Below, one piece after another: positions 30,321 to 39,043 of a stretch of DNA of 47,529 nt. Position 1 is the stretch's first letter. Every line of letters starts with the position of its first letter. The stretch is taken from NCBI GenBank assembly GCA_964603985.1, contig CAZRXG010000034.1:1-47529 (forward strand). Direction: 5' to 3'. Source of the DNA: CAZRXG01 sp964603985. Lineage in GTDB: Bacteria > Chloroflexota > Anaerolineae > Aggregatilineales > UBA3940. The position numbers and the translations under genes were made by a program. The notes under the pieces were generated by a model. It was not told the origin of the DNA. It saw nothing but the letters and a program-made list of their open reading frames with translations, and did no database searches.

Positions 30321-31313
30321 TTGAAAAAATTACTGATAGCTATTCTGCTTGTTCTGGCTCTGGCATTGGCCGGTTGTAAAGTTATCGCACCCACCCCGGC
30401 CCCGACCTACACGCCGGTGCCAACCTATACGCCGTTGCCGACCTATACGCCCTTCCCGACGGCGACGGCGACCTTCTTGCCGCCGCCGACGGAGGTTGTG
30501 CTCGATACGCCGACGCCGGTCGTGATCGATGCGCCCGATGTGCTGACGACTCCGACCAGTGCCGGGCTGCAGGCCGTTCTGGCCTTCGGCTCGAATCTGC
30601 GTGAAGGCCCCGGCAAGTTGTTCGATGTGATCACACGCCTCAGCGCGGGTGAGACGCTCATGATCCTGGGGCGCGACGTGCCGGGCTTCTGGATCTTCGT
30701 CCGCACCGCCACCGGCCTGGAGGGCTGGGTCGCCGTGACGCAGGTTCAGGGGCCGCTTGACATTCCCCGCATCCCACTTGCCCAGAATATCCCGACGCCG
30801 GAGGTGACCGGCAGTCCCCAGGTGGGGACGCCCGAAACGCCCACCACGGCTTCGGGGACCACGACGGTCACCAGCACCAGTCTGCCCAGCGGCACGCCGG
30901 GCACCTATTTCTTTGTGATAACGGCCGGTGCTCCGCAGCAGTGCGAGACTCTCACCATAGGGGTGTACGCTCGCTTCCACGTTGATGACATCGACGAGAC
31001 CATCCCGCCTTACAACTCCGAAAACCCCACCTCGGTCGTCGGAGTGCGCGTCTACCGCGTCTTCCGCACTTACGTCCCGGCGTTCATCCAATTGATGACG
31101 AGCGGCGACATGACACCTGGCGACTGCCAGGCGGATAACACCTGTGGCACCGCCACCTTTGAAATATGCATGTCTGCCTCGGCGACGGCACCCACCGGCG
31201 GCAACGACTACATCCAGAACATCACGCTGGTGATCGGCACACAGAGCTATGATCAGCTCTTTGAGGACGCCCGTGTCGAGATTCCGACCATGTTCCGCGT
31301 GGTTGCACCCTGA
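30321..31313 (+). CDS. SH3-domain lipoprotein with Tyr-Thr-Pro repeat linker
   Basis: TTG 30321 is chosen because GAGGAAGG lies upstream and the signal peptide starts there (MKKLLIAILLVLALALAGC, lipobox LAGC with Cys at residue 19). The linker has a PTYTPVPTYTPLPTYTPFPT pattern. A bacterial SH3 (SH3b) domain follows (AVLAFGSNLREGPGKLFDVITRLSAGETLMILGRD to WIFVRTATGLEGWVAVTQV), then another Thr-rich spacer. The last 130 residues form a beta-rich domain with four Cys (QQCETL, GDCQADNTCGTATFEICM), not identified. It is surface-exposed and lipid-anchored, and SH3b may bind wall peptides. 330 residues in all. Confidence 0.87.
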   Translation: MKKLLIAILLVLALALAGCKVIAPTPAPTYTPVPTYTPLPTYTPFPTATATFLPPPTEVVLDTPTPVVIDAPDVLTTPTSAGLQAVLAFGSNLREGPGKLFDVITRLSAGETLMILGRDVPGFWIFVRTATGLEGWVAVTQVQGPLDIPRIPLAQNIPTPEVTGSPQVGTPETPTTASGTTTVTSTSLPSGTPGTYFFVITAGAPQQCETLTIGVYARFHVDDIDETIPPYNSENPTSVVGVRVYRVFRTYVPAFIQLMTSGDMTPGDCQADNTCGTATFEICMSASATAPTGGNDYIQNITLVIGTQSYDQLFEDARVEIPTMFRVVAP

Positions 31314-31340
31314 GGACGTTGGAATCTCGTCTCATCTGGT

Positions 31341-31370
31341 CCACGCGCCGGGTTCACGCCCGGCGCGTGG
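31341..31370 (+). terminator. Stem-loop after the SH3 lipoprotein gene
   Basis: A strong perfect stem (CCACGCGCCGGG with its complement, loop of six) 27 bases after the stop. There is no T-run, so termination may need Rho or may be incomplete. Confidence 0.55.
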
Positions 31371-31461
31371 CACGTTGGAAGGCACCGGCGGCACGGATGT
31401 GCCCCGCCTGACGACCACCCTGCTAAACCCTGACGCTCCCCTCACCCGGCGTGGCGGCTCG

Positions 31462-31489
31462 TTGCATCTTTACCGCCGAGTCTTATAAT
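31462..31489 (+). promoter_or_regulatory. Promoter of the macroglobulin gene
   Basis: -35 TTGCAT (31462-31467), a 16-base spacer and a perfect -10 TATAAT (31484-31489). The leader would be about 100 bases and includes a small CCTGAG/CTCAGG hairpin near 31569-31586. Confidence 0.65.
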
Positions 31490-31599
31490 GTTGGTGTCGT
31501 TTGGGTGAGGTATGGGGGCGTCTAAGTCCCCGGATATTTCCGTCTGTGAATGTTGGTGATTGACCGGCCTGAGTGCGTCTCAGGGGGAGGTAAACTGTC

Positions 31600-34500
31600 A
31601 TGATCGACCGCAAGCTGCTATCCCGCAGGATGATCAGGCTGGCGGCTGTTTTCGCGCTGCTGGCCGCGTTGGCCTGCTCGCTGCCCAGCCCACTGGGGCG
31701 GCAGACCGCCCAGCCCACGGAGGAAGCGGGCGTGACGGAGGTATCGCCCGCCGAGGCGCCGCTACCCACCGTCGACGTGTCGCAGTTGCCTCCGACCGCG
31801 CCTTGCATCGTCGCCCGGCGTCCCGCGCCCGGCGAGGAGCTTCCGCTCGACGGCAGCGTTGACATCTACTTCGACCAGCCGATGGACCAGGACAGTGTGG
31901 AGGAGGCCATTCGCTTTGCTCCGGCGCTCGATGTCGACCTGCTGTGGGTTGACGACGCCACGCTGCGCATCACTCCCAAGCCGGGCCAGCTTGAGCGCGC
32001 CACCCGCTACCAGGTGGAGGTCGGCCAGGACGCGGCCAGCCTCGACGGCCTCTCGATGGAGGAACCGGTCGCCGTCGAGGTGCAGACGGTTGGCTTCCTG
32101 GAGGTCGGTGAGGTTGTTCCTGCGCCCAACGCGCAGGAGATCGGGCCTGACTCGACCATCACCGTCTTCTTCAACCGGCCGGTCGTCCCGCTGGTCATCG
32201 TCGAGGACATGCCCGATCTTCCCCAGCCGCTCAGCTTCGAGCCGGATATCCCCGGCGAAGGCGAGTGGGTCAACACCAGCATCTACTCCTGGACTCCCGC
32301 CGCACCGCTGGCGGGCGGCGAATCCTACACCGTGACCGTCAAAGCCGGGCTGGAGGATCAGACCGGTGGTGTGCTGCAGGAGGATTACACCTGGCAGTTC
32401 GCCACCCTGTCGCCCGGCGTCGTCAGCGTTGATCCGGTCAGCAATACGGCCAACGTCCCGCTCGACGCCACCGTCGAAATTGAGTTCAACCAGCCGATGG
32501 ACCGCGCCAGCGTCCAGAACGCCTTCTCGCTCGTCAACCGGGACGACGGTCAGCCGGTGAGCGGCAGCTTTAAGTGGGACGACGAGAGCCGCCTGATGAC
32601 CTTCACGCCGCTGAGCCTGCTCGACCTGGACGGCGATTACGAGGCGTCCGTGTCGGCGGATGCTGAGAGCGCGAGCGGCCGGGGCACCCTGGGTCGGAAC
32701 GTTCTCTGGAATTTCACGACCGTGCCCCCTCCGGCAGTCGTTGGCACCCGCCCGGCGAACGGCGCGCAGAGCGCGTCCGTCTGGGAAGGGATCCGCATCA
32801 CCTTCGCCTCGCCGATGGACAGTGACAGCGTCGAGGAGCACATCGTCTCCGAACCGGCGCTTCCCGACTCGGCTACCTTCTATTCGGGGTACGGGTATGG
32901 CTCGTCAGGCACCAATTGGCGTCTGAACATCAACGCCTTTCTGGAACCGTCTACCACCTATACCATCACGCTGACGCCGGGCGCGTCTGACCCCTACGGC
33001 AACACCATTGACCAGCCGTACACCTTCAGCTTCACCACCGGGCCGCTTGAGCCGCTGGTGCAGCTTAACACCCAGGGTGTTTTTGGCGTCTACGACGCCA
33101 ACCGCGCAACCGAGCTTTTCGCCCTCTACCGCAACGTCGACTACCTCGACTTCACCCTCGCCCGGTTGAGCCTGGAGGAGTTCGGTATCCTGACGGGGCC
33201 GGATAGCTACCAGACGCTGGATTCCTTCCGCCCGTCGGGCGACCAGCTCGTCCGCGAGTGGCGTGTTCAGTCCGAGGCCGCGCTCAACGAGGCGACCTAC
33301 ACCCGCATCCAGGTGGCCTCTGAACAGGGCGGCACGCTCGACCCTGGCATCTACCTGCTGATCGCCGACGCCCCTAAGATCCGGGGCGACATTCGCCACT
33401 TCATGGTCGTCGTCAACGCCAACCTGACCTACAAGGCCAGCTTCGACGAGGCATTCCTGTGGCTGACCGACCTGGAGACCGGCGAGCCGATCTCCGGTGC
33501 AGCCGTCACGGTCTACGACGAGGCCTTCCACCGGGCCGCAGAGGGTTCCACCGACGCCGACGGCGTGCTCCAGGTCACGACGCCGCACCGCGATACGCTG
33601 TGGGATGGCTGGTACGCCGTCGTCGAGGATGGCGACGTGTTCGCAGTGACGATGACGGACTGGACGAGCGGCCTCCAGGCCTGGGATTTCGGCGTCCCTA
33701 GCCAGCTTGAGTACGAGAACTTCAGCCTGTACCTGTACTCCGACCGCCCGCTCTACCGTCCAGGGCAGGAGGTTTACTTCAAGGGCATTCTGCGCAGCAA
33801 GGACGATGTCATCTACTCGCTGCCGTCTCAGACCCGCATCCCGGTCGAGATCTACAACGACCAGGGCGACAAGGTCTACGGCGAGACCCTGCCCGTCAAC
33901 GAGTTCGGCACCTTTGAGGGAATGTTTACCATCGACAAAGAAGGCACGCTCGGCTACTACACCATCGAGGCCCTCGTCGGCGAGAGCAGCGTCCGGCTTG
34001 GCTTCCAGGTCGCCGAGTACCGCAAGCCGGAGTTCGTGGTCAACCTTGAGCCGGACAAGGACGCCGTGCTGGACGGGGAGACCATCGATGTCACCGTCGA
34101 TGCCCAGTTCTTCTTCGGCGGGCCGGTCAGTGACGCCGAGGTCACCTGGACGGTCATGTCGGGGACGTACTACTTTGATTACCAGGGGCCGGGCCGCTAC
34201 AACTTCACCGACTACGACTACGACCTGAGGTACAGCGAGGACTACATCCCCGGCTTCGGCGAGGTGATCGCCGACGGCAGCGGGCGCACCGGCCCGGATG
34301 GCAAGTACACCATCAGCCTGCCTGCCAGACTCGACGAGAGCAAGACCAGCCGCCGCTTCACCTTCGAGGCGGTCGTCACCGACATCAACGAGCGTTCCGT
34401 CGCCGGGCGGGTCGAGGTCGTCGTCCACAAGGGACAGTACTACGTCGGGGTGCACCCCGATACCTACATCGGCAAGGCCGATGAGGAACAGTCGGCCAGC

Positions 34501-37500
34501 CTGATCGTCGTCGACTGGGACAGCGAGCCGGTCGCCGATCAGGAGGTGACCGTCCAGCCCGTCAAACGCGAGTGGTACAGTGTCAAAGAGGAGGACGAGT
34601 ACGGGCGCACCCAGTGGATCTGGAGCGTCAAGGAAACTGAGGTCGGTGATCCCATCACCGTCACCACCGACGAGAAGGGCAAAGCGTCCGTCAGCTACGT
34701 CCTGCCGGAAGGCGGCGTCTACAAGATCCTGGCGACCGTCGCCGACCCGGAGGGCAACGAGAATCGGGCCAGTGCCTTTATGTGGGTCAGCAGCCGCAGG
34801 TTCGTCGCCTGGCGGCAGACCAACGACAACCGCTTCGACCTGATCGCCGACAAAGATACCTATCAGCCCGGTGAGACCGCCGAGATCCTGATCGCCTCAC
34901 CTTTCGCCGGAGAGGACGTTCAGGCGCTGATCACGGTTGAGCGGGCCGGTGTTATCAGCCACAAGGTGGTCACGCTGGACACCAACTCTTACGTCTACCG
35001 GCTGCCGATCACCGGCCAGCACGCGCCCAACGTCTACGTCTCGGTCGTGCTGGTCAAAGGCGTCGATCAGTCCAATCCCGTTCCCGCTTTCAAGATGGGG
35101 GAGGTCAAGCTGGCCGTTGACCCGGTTGAGCAGACGCTCCAGGTGACCGTCACGCCGAGCAAGGAGCGGGTCGGCCCGCGCGATGCGGTCACTTACAGCA
35201 TCGAGACGAAGGACTTTGCCGGGAACCCGGTCGACGCCGAGGTTTCGCTGGCGCTGGTCGACCTGGCGACGCTCTCGCTGGCGAATCCCAACAGCGGCCC
35301 CATCGTGGATCACTTCTACGGCAATCAGGGGCTGGCCGTGCGCACCGGCGTGTCGCTGCTCTACCTGGTCGACCGCCTCAATCAAGACCTGTTCGACAAG
35401 GGCAAGGGCGGCGGTGGCGGCGGCGCGGAGGGCTTCTTTGATGTCCGCACCGAGTTCGAGGACACTGCCTACTGGGCTGCCCAGGTACGCACCGGCAGGG
35501 AGGGTGTTGCCCAGGTGACCGTCCGGCTGCCCGACAACCTGACCACCTGGCGGCTCGACGCGCGCGGTGTGACCCAGGATGCGCTCGTCGGGCAGGACGA
35601 GGTCGATATCGTCGCCACCAAGCCGCTCTTGATCCGCCCCGTGACCCCGCGCTTCTTCGTCGTGAACGACCGGGCGACGCTGGCGGCGGTCGTCAACAAC
35701 AACACCGAGGAGGTGATTGAGGCCACCGTCTCGCTGGAGGCGCAGGGCGTGACCATCACCGGTGACACGGTTCGGAATGTCACCATTCCGGCGGGCGGGC
35801 GCGTCGAGGTGACCTGGCCGGTCGTCGTCGACGTGCAGGCGGAGTGGGTTGACCTGGTGTTCGGCGTGCGGGGCGGTGACTACAGCGATGCGTCGAAGCC
35901 CCCGCTCGGCGACCCGGACTACGATCAGAAGCTGCCCGTCTACCGCTACGAGGTGCCGGAGACGGTCGGCACGGCGGGCCAGTTGACCCAGGCGGGCGAG
36001 CGCACCGAGGGCATCGTGCTGCCGCCCACCTACGAGGTGACGCAGGGCCAGGTGCAGGTGAACATCAACCCCTCGCTGGCGGCGGCCACGCTCGACGGGC
36101 TGTACTGGCTGGAGCACTATCCATACGAGTGCACCGAGCAGGTTGTCAGCCGCTTCCTGCCCAACGCCCTCACGATGCGTATCCTGCGTAAGTTCGATGT
36201 CTCCGACCCCGAGCTGGAGAGCAACCTCAAGGTGCAGATCGACATCGGCCTGCAAAAGCTCTATGCCCAGCAGCACGTCGACGGCGGCTGGGGCTGGTTT
36301 GTGAGAAGCGACAGCAACCCGACCGTAACGGCTTACGTCGTCCAGGGCCTGCTCGCCGCGCAGGATGCAGGCGTCGAGGTTGACGAGCGTGTTATTTCGG
36401 ATGGTATCAGCTACCTGAAGGGGCAGTTGAGGTCGCTCAGCAATCTCGACTCGCACGAGAAGCTGGACCGGCAGGCTTACATCCTCTACGTGCTGGCTAA
36501 GGCCGGGGAGGCCGACGTCAGCCGTACCGTCCAGCTCTACGATAACCGCGAGGGTCTGCAATACTGGGCGCGGGCGCTGGTGGCCCAGACGTTGTGGATG
36601 ATCGACCCGGACGACACACGTCTGGAGGCCATCCAGTCCGACCTGGTCAACGCGTCCATCCTCAGCGCGACCGGCGTGCACTGGGAGGAGGAGGCCGACG
36701 ACCTGTGGAACTGGAACACCGACATCCGCTCGACGGCCATCATCCTCGATACCCTGGCCCTTCTGTGGCCGGACAACGACCTGGTGCCCAACGGCGTGCG
36801 CTGGCTGATGGTCGCCCGCGAGGGCGATCACTGGACGACCACCCAGGAGACGGTCTGGGCGCTGATCGGCCTGACCGACTGGATGGCCGTCACCAGCGAG
36901 CTTAACGCCGACTACGACTGGGAGTTCACCTTCAACGGGCGGTCGCTCGCCAGCGGCCAGGCCAGCCGCCAGACGGTGAGCGAAACGACCACCATCACCC
37001 TTGACATCACCGACCTGCTGCCCGACGAGGTCAACCGCCTGACCTTCGAGCGCGGGGGCGGCCCTGGACGGCTGTACTACACCGCTCACCTGACCGCCTA
37101 TCTCCCGGTTTCGGAAGTCGATCCGCTCAGCCGTGGCATCGTCGTCAGCCGCCGCTACCTCAACGAGTACGGTACGCCGGTGACGCAGGGCTACGTGGGC
37201 GACATCCTGACCGTCGAGGTGACCATCATCGCGCCGCACAACCTGCACTTCGTCGTCCTTGAGGACTACTACCCGGCGGGTGCGGAGGCCATCGACACCG
37301 GCCTGCTGACCGAGAGCGTGCTCAGCGAGCGGCCCACCCTGCGGCCCGATGTCGCGTGGTGGCGTGACTGGTGGTGGTGGAGTTGGTGGTGGTCGGAGAC
37401 CGACCTGCGCGACGAAAAGGCCGTGCTGTACGCCGATTACCTCTCGGCGGGCACCTACCAGTACACCTATCAGATTCGTCTGGGGCTGGCGGGTAACTTC

Positions 37501-37593
37501 CAGGTGATCCCGCCTGTGGCCTGGGAGTTCTACTTCCCGGAGGTCTACGGTCGCGGCGAGGGGATGCTGTTTGACATCTTCCCGGCGCAGTAA
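31600..37593 (+). CDS. Alpha-2-macroglobulin family lipoprotein with intact thioester
   Basis: At 1997 residues this is the largest gene here. The N-terminus is a lipoprotein signal (Cys26 in AALAC). About four Big5-like Ig modules follow; each has a repeated DQPMDQDSVEEAI-type motif (FNQPMDRASVQNAF, FASPMDSDSVEEHI). Macroglobulin (MG) domains come next (PLYRPGQEVYFKGILR is the MG1/MG2-type opener). Then lies the A2M region DLPDNLTTWRLDARGVTQD-like (here VRLPDNLTTWRLDARGVTQDALVGQ), and the thioester YPYECTEQVVSR with Cys1511 and Gln1514. An alpha/alpha barrel follows (GGWGWFVRSDSNPTVTAYVVQGLL). The protein should trap attacking proteases at the cell surface. The usual partner gene pbpC (PBP1c) is absent. 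The C-terminal part has a Trp-rich run at about 1920-1931. Confidence 0.95.
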   Translation: MIDRKLLSRRMIRLAAVFALLAALACSLPSPLGRQTAQPTEEAGVTEVSPAEAPLPTVDVSQLPPTAPCIVARRPAPGEELPLDGSVDIYFDQPMDQDSVEEAIRFAPALDVDLLWVDDATLRITPKPGQLERATRYQVEVGQDAASLDGLSMEEPVAVEVQTVGFLEVGEVVPAPNAQEIGPDSTITVFFNRPVVPLVIVEDMPDLPQPLSFEPDIPGEGEWVNTSIYSWTPAAPLAGGESYTVTVKAGLEDQTGGVLQEDYTWQFATLSPGVVSVDPVSNTANVPLDATVEIEFNQPMDRASVQNAFSLVNRDDGQPVSGSFKWDDESRLMTFTPLSLLDLDGDYEASVSADAESASGRGTLGRNVLWNFTTVPPPAVVGTRPANGAQSASVWEGIRITFASPMDSDSVEEHIVSEPALPDSATFYSGYGYGSSGTNWRLNINAFLEPSTTYTITLTPGASDPYGNTIDQPYTFSFTTGPLEPLVQLNTQGVFGVYDANRATELFALYRNVDYLDFTLARLSLEEFGILTGPDSYQTLDSFRPSGDQLVREWRVQSEAALNEATYTRIQVASEQGGTLDPGIYLLIADAPKIRGDIRHFMVVVNANLTYKASFDEAFLWLTDLETGEPISGAAVTVYDEAFHRAAEGSTDADGVLQVTTPHRDTLWDGWYAVVEDGDVFAVTMTDWTSGLQAWDFGVPSQLEYENFSLYLYSDRPLYRPGQEVYFKGILRSKDDVIYSLPSQTRIPVEIYNDQGDKVYGETLPVNEFGTFEGMFTIDKEGTLGYYTIEALVGESSVRLGFQVAEYRKPEFVVNLEPDKDAVLDGETIDVTVDAQFFFGGPVSDAEVTWTVMSGTYYFDYQGPGRYNFTDYDYDLRYSEDYIPGFGEVIADGSGRTGPDGKYTISLPARLDESKTSRRFTFEAVVTDINERSVAGRVEVVVHKGQYYVGVHPDTYIGKADEEQSASLIVVDWDSEPVADQEVTVQPVKREWYSVKEEDEYGRTQWIWSVKETEVGDPITVTTDEKGKASVSYVLPEGGVYKILATVADPEGNENRASAFMWVSSRRFVAWRQTNDNRFDLIADKDTYQPGETAEILIASPFAGEDVQALITVERAGVISHKVVTLDTNSYVYRLPITGQHAPNVYVSVVLVKGVDQSNPVPAFKMGEVKLAVDPVEQTLQVTVTPSKERVGPRDAVTYSIETKDFAGNPVDAEVSLALVDLATLSLANPNSGPIVDHFYGNQGLAVRTGVSLLYLVDRLNQDLFDKGKGGGGGGAEGFFDVRTEFEDTAYWAAQVRTGREGVAQVTVRLPDNLTTWRLDARGVTQDALVGQDEVDIVATKPLLIRPVTPRFFVVNDRATLAAVVNNNTEEVIEATVSLEAQGVTITGDTVRNVTIPAGGRVEVTWPVVVDVQAEWVDLVFGVRGGDYSDASKPPLGDPDYDQKLPVYRYEVPETVGTAGQLTQAGERTEGIVLPPTYEVTQGQVQVNINPSLAAATLDGLYWLEHYPYECTEQVVSRFLPNALTMRILRKFDVSDPELESNLKVQIDIGLQKLYAQQHVDGGWGWFVRSDSNPTVTAYVVQGLLAAQDAGVEVDERVISDGISYLKGQLRSLSNLDSHEKLDRQAYILYVLAKAGEADVSRTVQLYDNREGLQYWARALVAQTLWMIDPDDTRLEAIQSDLVNASILSATGVHWEEEADDLWNWNTDIRSTAIILDTLALLWPDNDLVPNGVRWLMVAREGDHWTTTQETVWALIGLTDWMAVTSELNADYDWEFTFNGRSLASGQASRQTVSETTTITLDITDLLPDEVNRLTFERGGGPGRLYYTAHLTAYLPVSEVDPLSRGIVVSRRYLNEYGTPVTQGYVGDILTVEVTIIAPHNLHFVVLEDYYPAGAEAIDTGLLTESVLSERPTLRPDVAWWRDWWWWSWWWSETDLRDEKAVLYADYLSAGTYQYTYQIRLGLAGNFQVIPPVAWEFYFPEVYGRGEGMLFDIFPAQ

Positions 37594-37668
37594 GACTGTC
37601 CGGGGCGATCAAACACCATACGATGAGCTAACCGGTCTGCGGCCCTGCCCGCGCGGGGTCGCAGACCC

Positions 37669-37871
37669 GGCTTTACCCTCACCCCTGTCGCGCTGCGACC
37701 TCCGGTCGCCCCGCGACTTCCCCTCTCCGCCGGGAGAGGTGAAAGCGCGCACTCCGAGCGTGCTCGGAGCGCGCGCAGGGGTGAGGGCAGGCAGTGAGGG
37801 TATCTTTCGACACCCAGGGGCCGCAAGCAGGATCGGCGCACAGAATCTTTCCTCCACTTTTTCGTACTATG
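37669..37871 (+). repeat. Dispersed MITE-like repeat, copy 2
   Basis: It matches copy 1 through the core (TTTACCCTCACCCCTGTC, hairpins around CCTCTCCGCCGGGAGAGG and GCGCGCACTCCGAGC) and the right end (CCACTTTTTCGTACTATG). It lies between the macroglobulin gene and the promoter at about 37888-37916, oriented toward the downstream gene like copies 1, 3 and 4. Confidence 0.85.
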
Positions 37872-37887
37872 CCGGGGACAGGTAAAA

Positions 37888-37916
37888 TGTCCAAACGCGC
37901 CAAGGCGGTGTACAAT
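37888..37916 (+). promoter_or_regulatory. Promoter of the 167-residue unknown gene
   Basis: -10 TACAAT (37911-37916) followed by AGGCG, with a weak -35 near 37888 (TGTCC). The context is GTGTACAATAGG. Confidence 0.45.
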
Positions 37917-37962
37917 AGGCGCTGTGCGAGCGCCCGATCCACCTGGCCGATAGGAGGTGCAC

Positions 37963-38466
37963 ATGGAGGTCCAGGTCAACACCCGGCTCGTTGAGATGCT
38001 GAGCGCCGATTACCAGGTTTCCGGCAGTCTGGAAATACGCGGCGACAGCCCGGCCGTGTACATCAACAACCCGTCCTACCCGGTGTTCGCCCTCCGCGAT
38101 GCCACCGTCACGCCGCTCATGCCCGGCACCCAGATCGGCACGATGAGCGTGCCTCGGCTCTTTGTCCACAGGGAGGAGCTACAGGTCATCCTGATCGACA
38201 TGCCCGTCGAGGAAGCCCAGTTGCCGCCCACCAGGAGGAATCTGGTCTGCTTCACCGACACCTTTGTGGTCCGGGGGGGCTTTGCGTCCGGCCAGGAGAC
38301 CCAGGCGGTTAACCTGTTCACCGCCGGGCAGGGACCGTTTTTCCCGGCGGTAGAGGCCGAGGTTGTCGCGCTGCGCCCCCTGATGGAGGAGATCGGCGGT
38401 CAGGCCGACCTGGTCTTTTTGCGCGGCGACGCCGTGCGCACTTTCTACAGCACCGACGGCGAGTAG
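37963..38466 (+). CDS. Hypothetical 167-residue protein
   Basis: ATG 37963 follows TAGGAGGTG at the ideal distance. The soluble product has alternating hydrophobic strands (YQVSGSLEIRGDSPAVYINNPSYPVFALRDATVTPLMPGTQIGTMSVPRLFVHREELQVILID) and then a less ordered region ending in DLVFLRGDAVRTFYSTDGE. No cysteine pair, signal peptide or membrane helix is seen. I do not recognise the family; the fold looks all-beta. It is followed 13 bases later by an ICMT-like methyltransferase, so the two form an operon. The function is unknown. Confidence 0.75.
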   Translation: MEVQVNTRLVEMLSADYQVSGSLEIRGDSPAVYINNPSYPVFALRDATVTPLMPGTQIGTMSVPRLFVHREELQVILIDMPVEEAQLPPTRRNLVCFTDTFVVRGGFASGQETQAVNLFTAGQGPFFPAVEAEVVALRPLMEEIGGQADLVFLRGDAVRTFYSTDGE

Positions 38467-38479
38467 GCGTCGCAGCGCC

Positions 38480-39004
38480 GTGGCCGCGTTCGTCGTCTTC
38501 GCCGCCGCGTCGGCGGGGCTTGTCTGGTATACGTGGAGGGCTTACGGCGAGTCGCGCACGCACGCCGTCTTTCGCTTCTTCGCCTTCGAGTCGATCCTGC
38601 TGCTGTGCATCCTCAACCTGGAGTATTGGTTCCACGATCCTTTCTCGGCGTTCCAGATCGTCTCGTGGCTGCTGCTGATCGTCTCGCTCGTCCTGGCGGT
38701 GCACGGGTTCTACCTGCTTCACCGCGTGGGCAGGCCGGATGGCACATTCGAGGATACCACCATCCTGGTCAGGCAGGGCGCATATAAGTACATCCGCCAC
38801 CCGCTCTACAGCTCGCTGTTGTTTCTGGCGTGGGGGGTGTTCTTCAGGGGCTTGTCGCTGCCCGCCGGGTCGCTGGCGCTGGTGACCTCCGCCTCCCTGT
38901 TCGCCACCGCCAGGGTCGAGGAGGCCGACAACCTGCAAAAGTTCGGCGACGACTACGCCGAGTACATGCGAACAACCCGCATGTTTGTCCCGTTTCTGTT
39001 CTAG
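38480..39004 (+). CDS. Isoprenylcysteine carboxyl methyltransferase-like membrane enzyme
   Basis: It starts at GTG 38480, 13 bases after the preceding stop, and encodes 174 residues with about four membrane helices. The PEMT/ICMT C-terminal signature is present: GAYKYIRHPLYSSLLFLAWG, then EEADNLQKFGDDYAEYMRTTRMFVP (Glu and Tyr conserved). Enzymes of this class methylate lipids, prenylcysteines or other small membrane substrates using S-adenosylmethionine. Bacteria lack protein prenylation of the eukaryotic type, so the substrate is probably a lipid or quinone-like molecule. It converges on the desulfhydrase gene at 39044. Confidence 0.88.
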   Translation: MAAFVVFAAASAGLVWYTWRAYGESRTHAVFRFFAFESILLLCILNLEYWFHDPFSAFQIVSWLLLIVSLVLAVHGFYLLHRVGRPDGTFEDTTILVRQGAYKYIRHPLYSSLLFLAWGVFFRGLSLPAGSLALVTSASLFATARVEEADNLQKFGDDYAEYMRTTRMFVPFLF

Positions 39005-39043
39005 GAGGTGGCCGTCAGGGTACCCGGCCTGGATTGGCGAGCG

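Larger units (their letters stand above)
37594..37962. other. Intergenic region of about 370 bases with repeat copy 2
   Basis: After the macroglobulin stop come a GC hairpin near 37640-37668 (GTCTGCGGCC...GGTCGCAGAC), repeat copy 2 at 37669-37871, and then the promoter for the next gene. Peptides readable across the repeat are translations of its hairpins, not genes. Confidence 0.7.

Noticed and set aside
34897..37248. Long minus-strand open frame opposite the macroglobulin
   Set aside because: Antisense to a well-supported protein with a thioester; the translation has GC-skew composition (many Arg, Gly, His, Val) typical of shadow frames.
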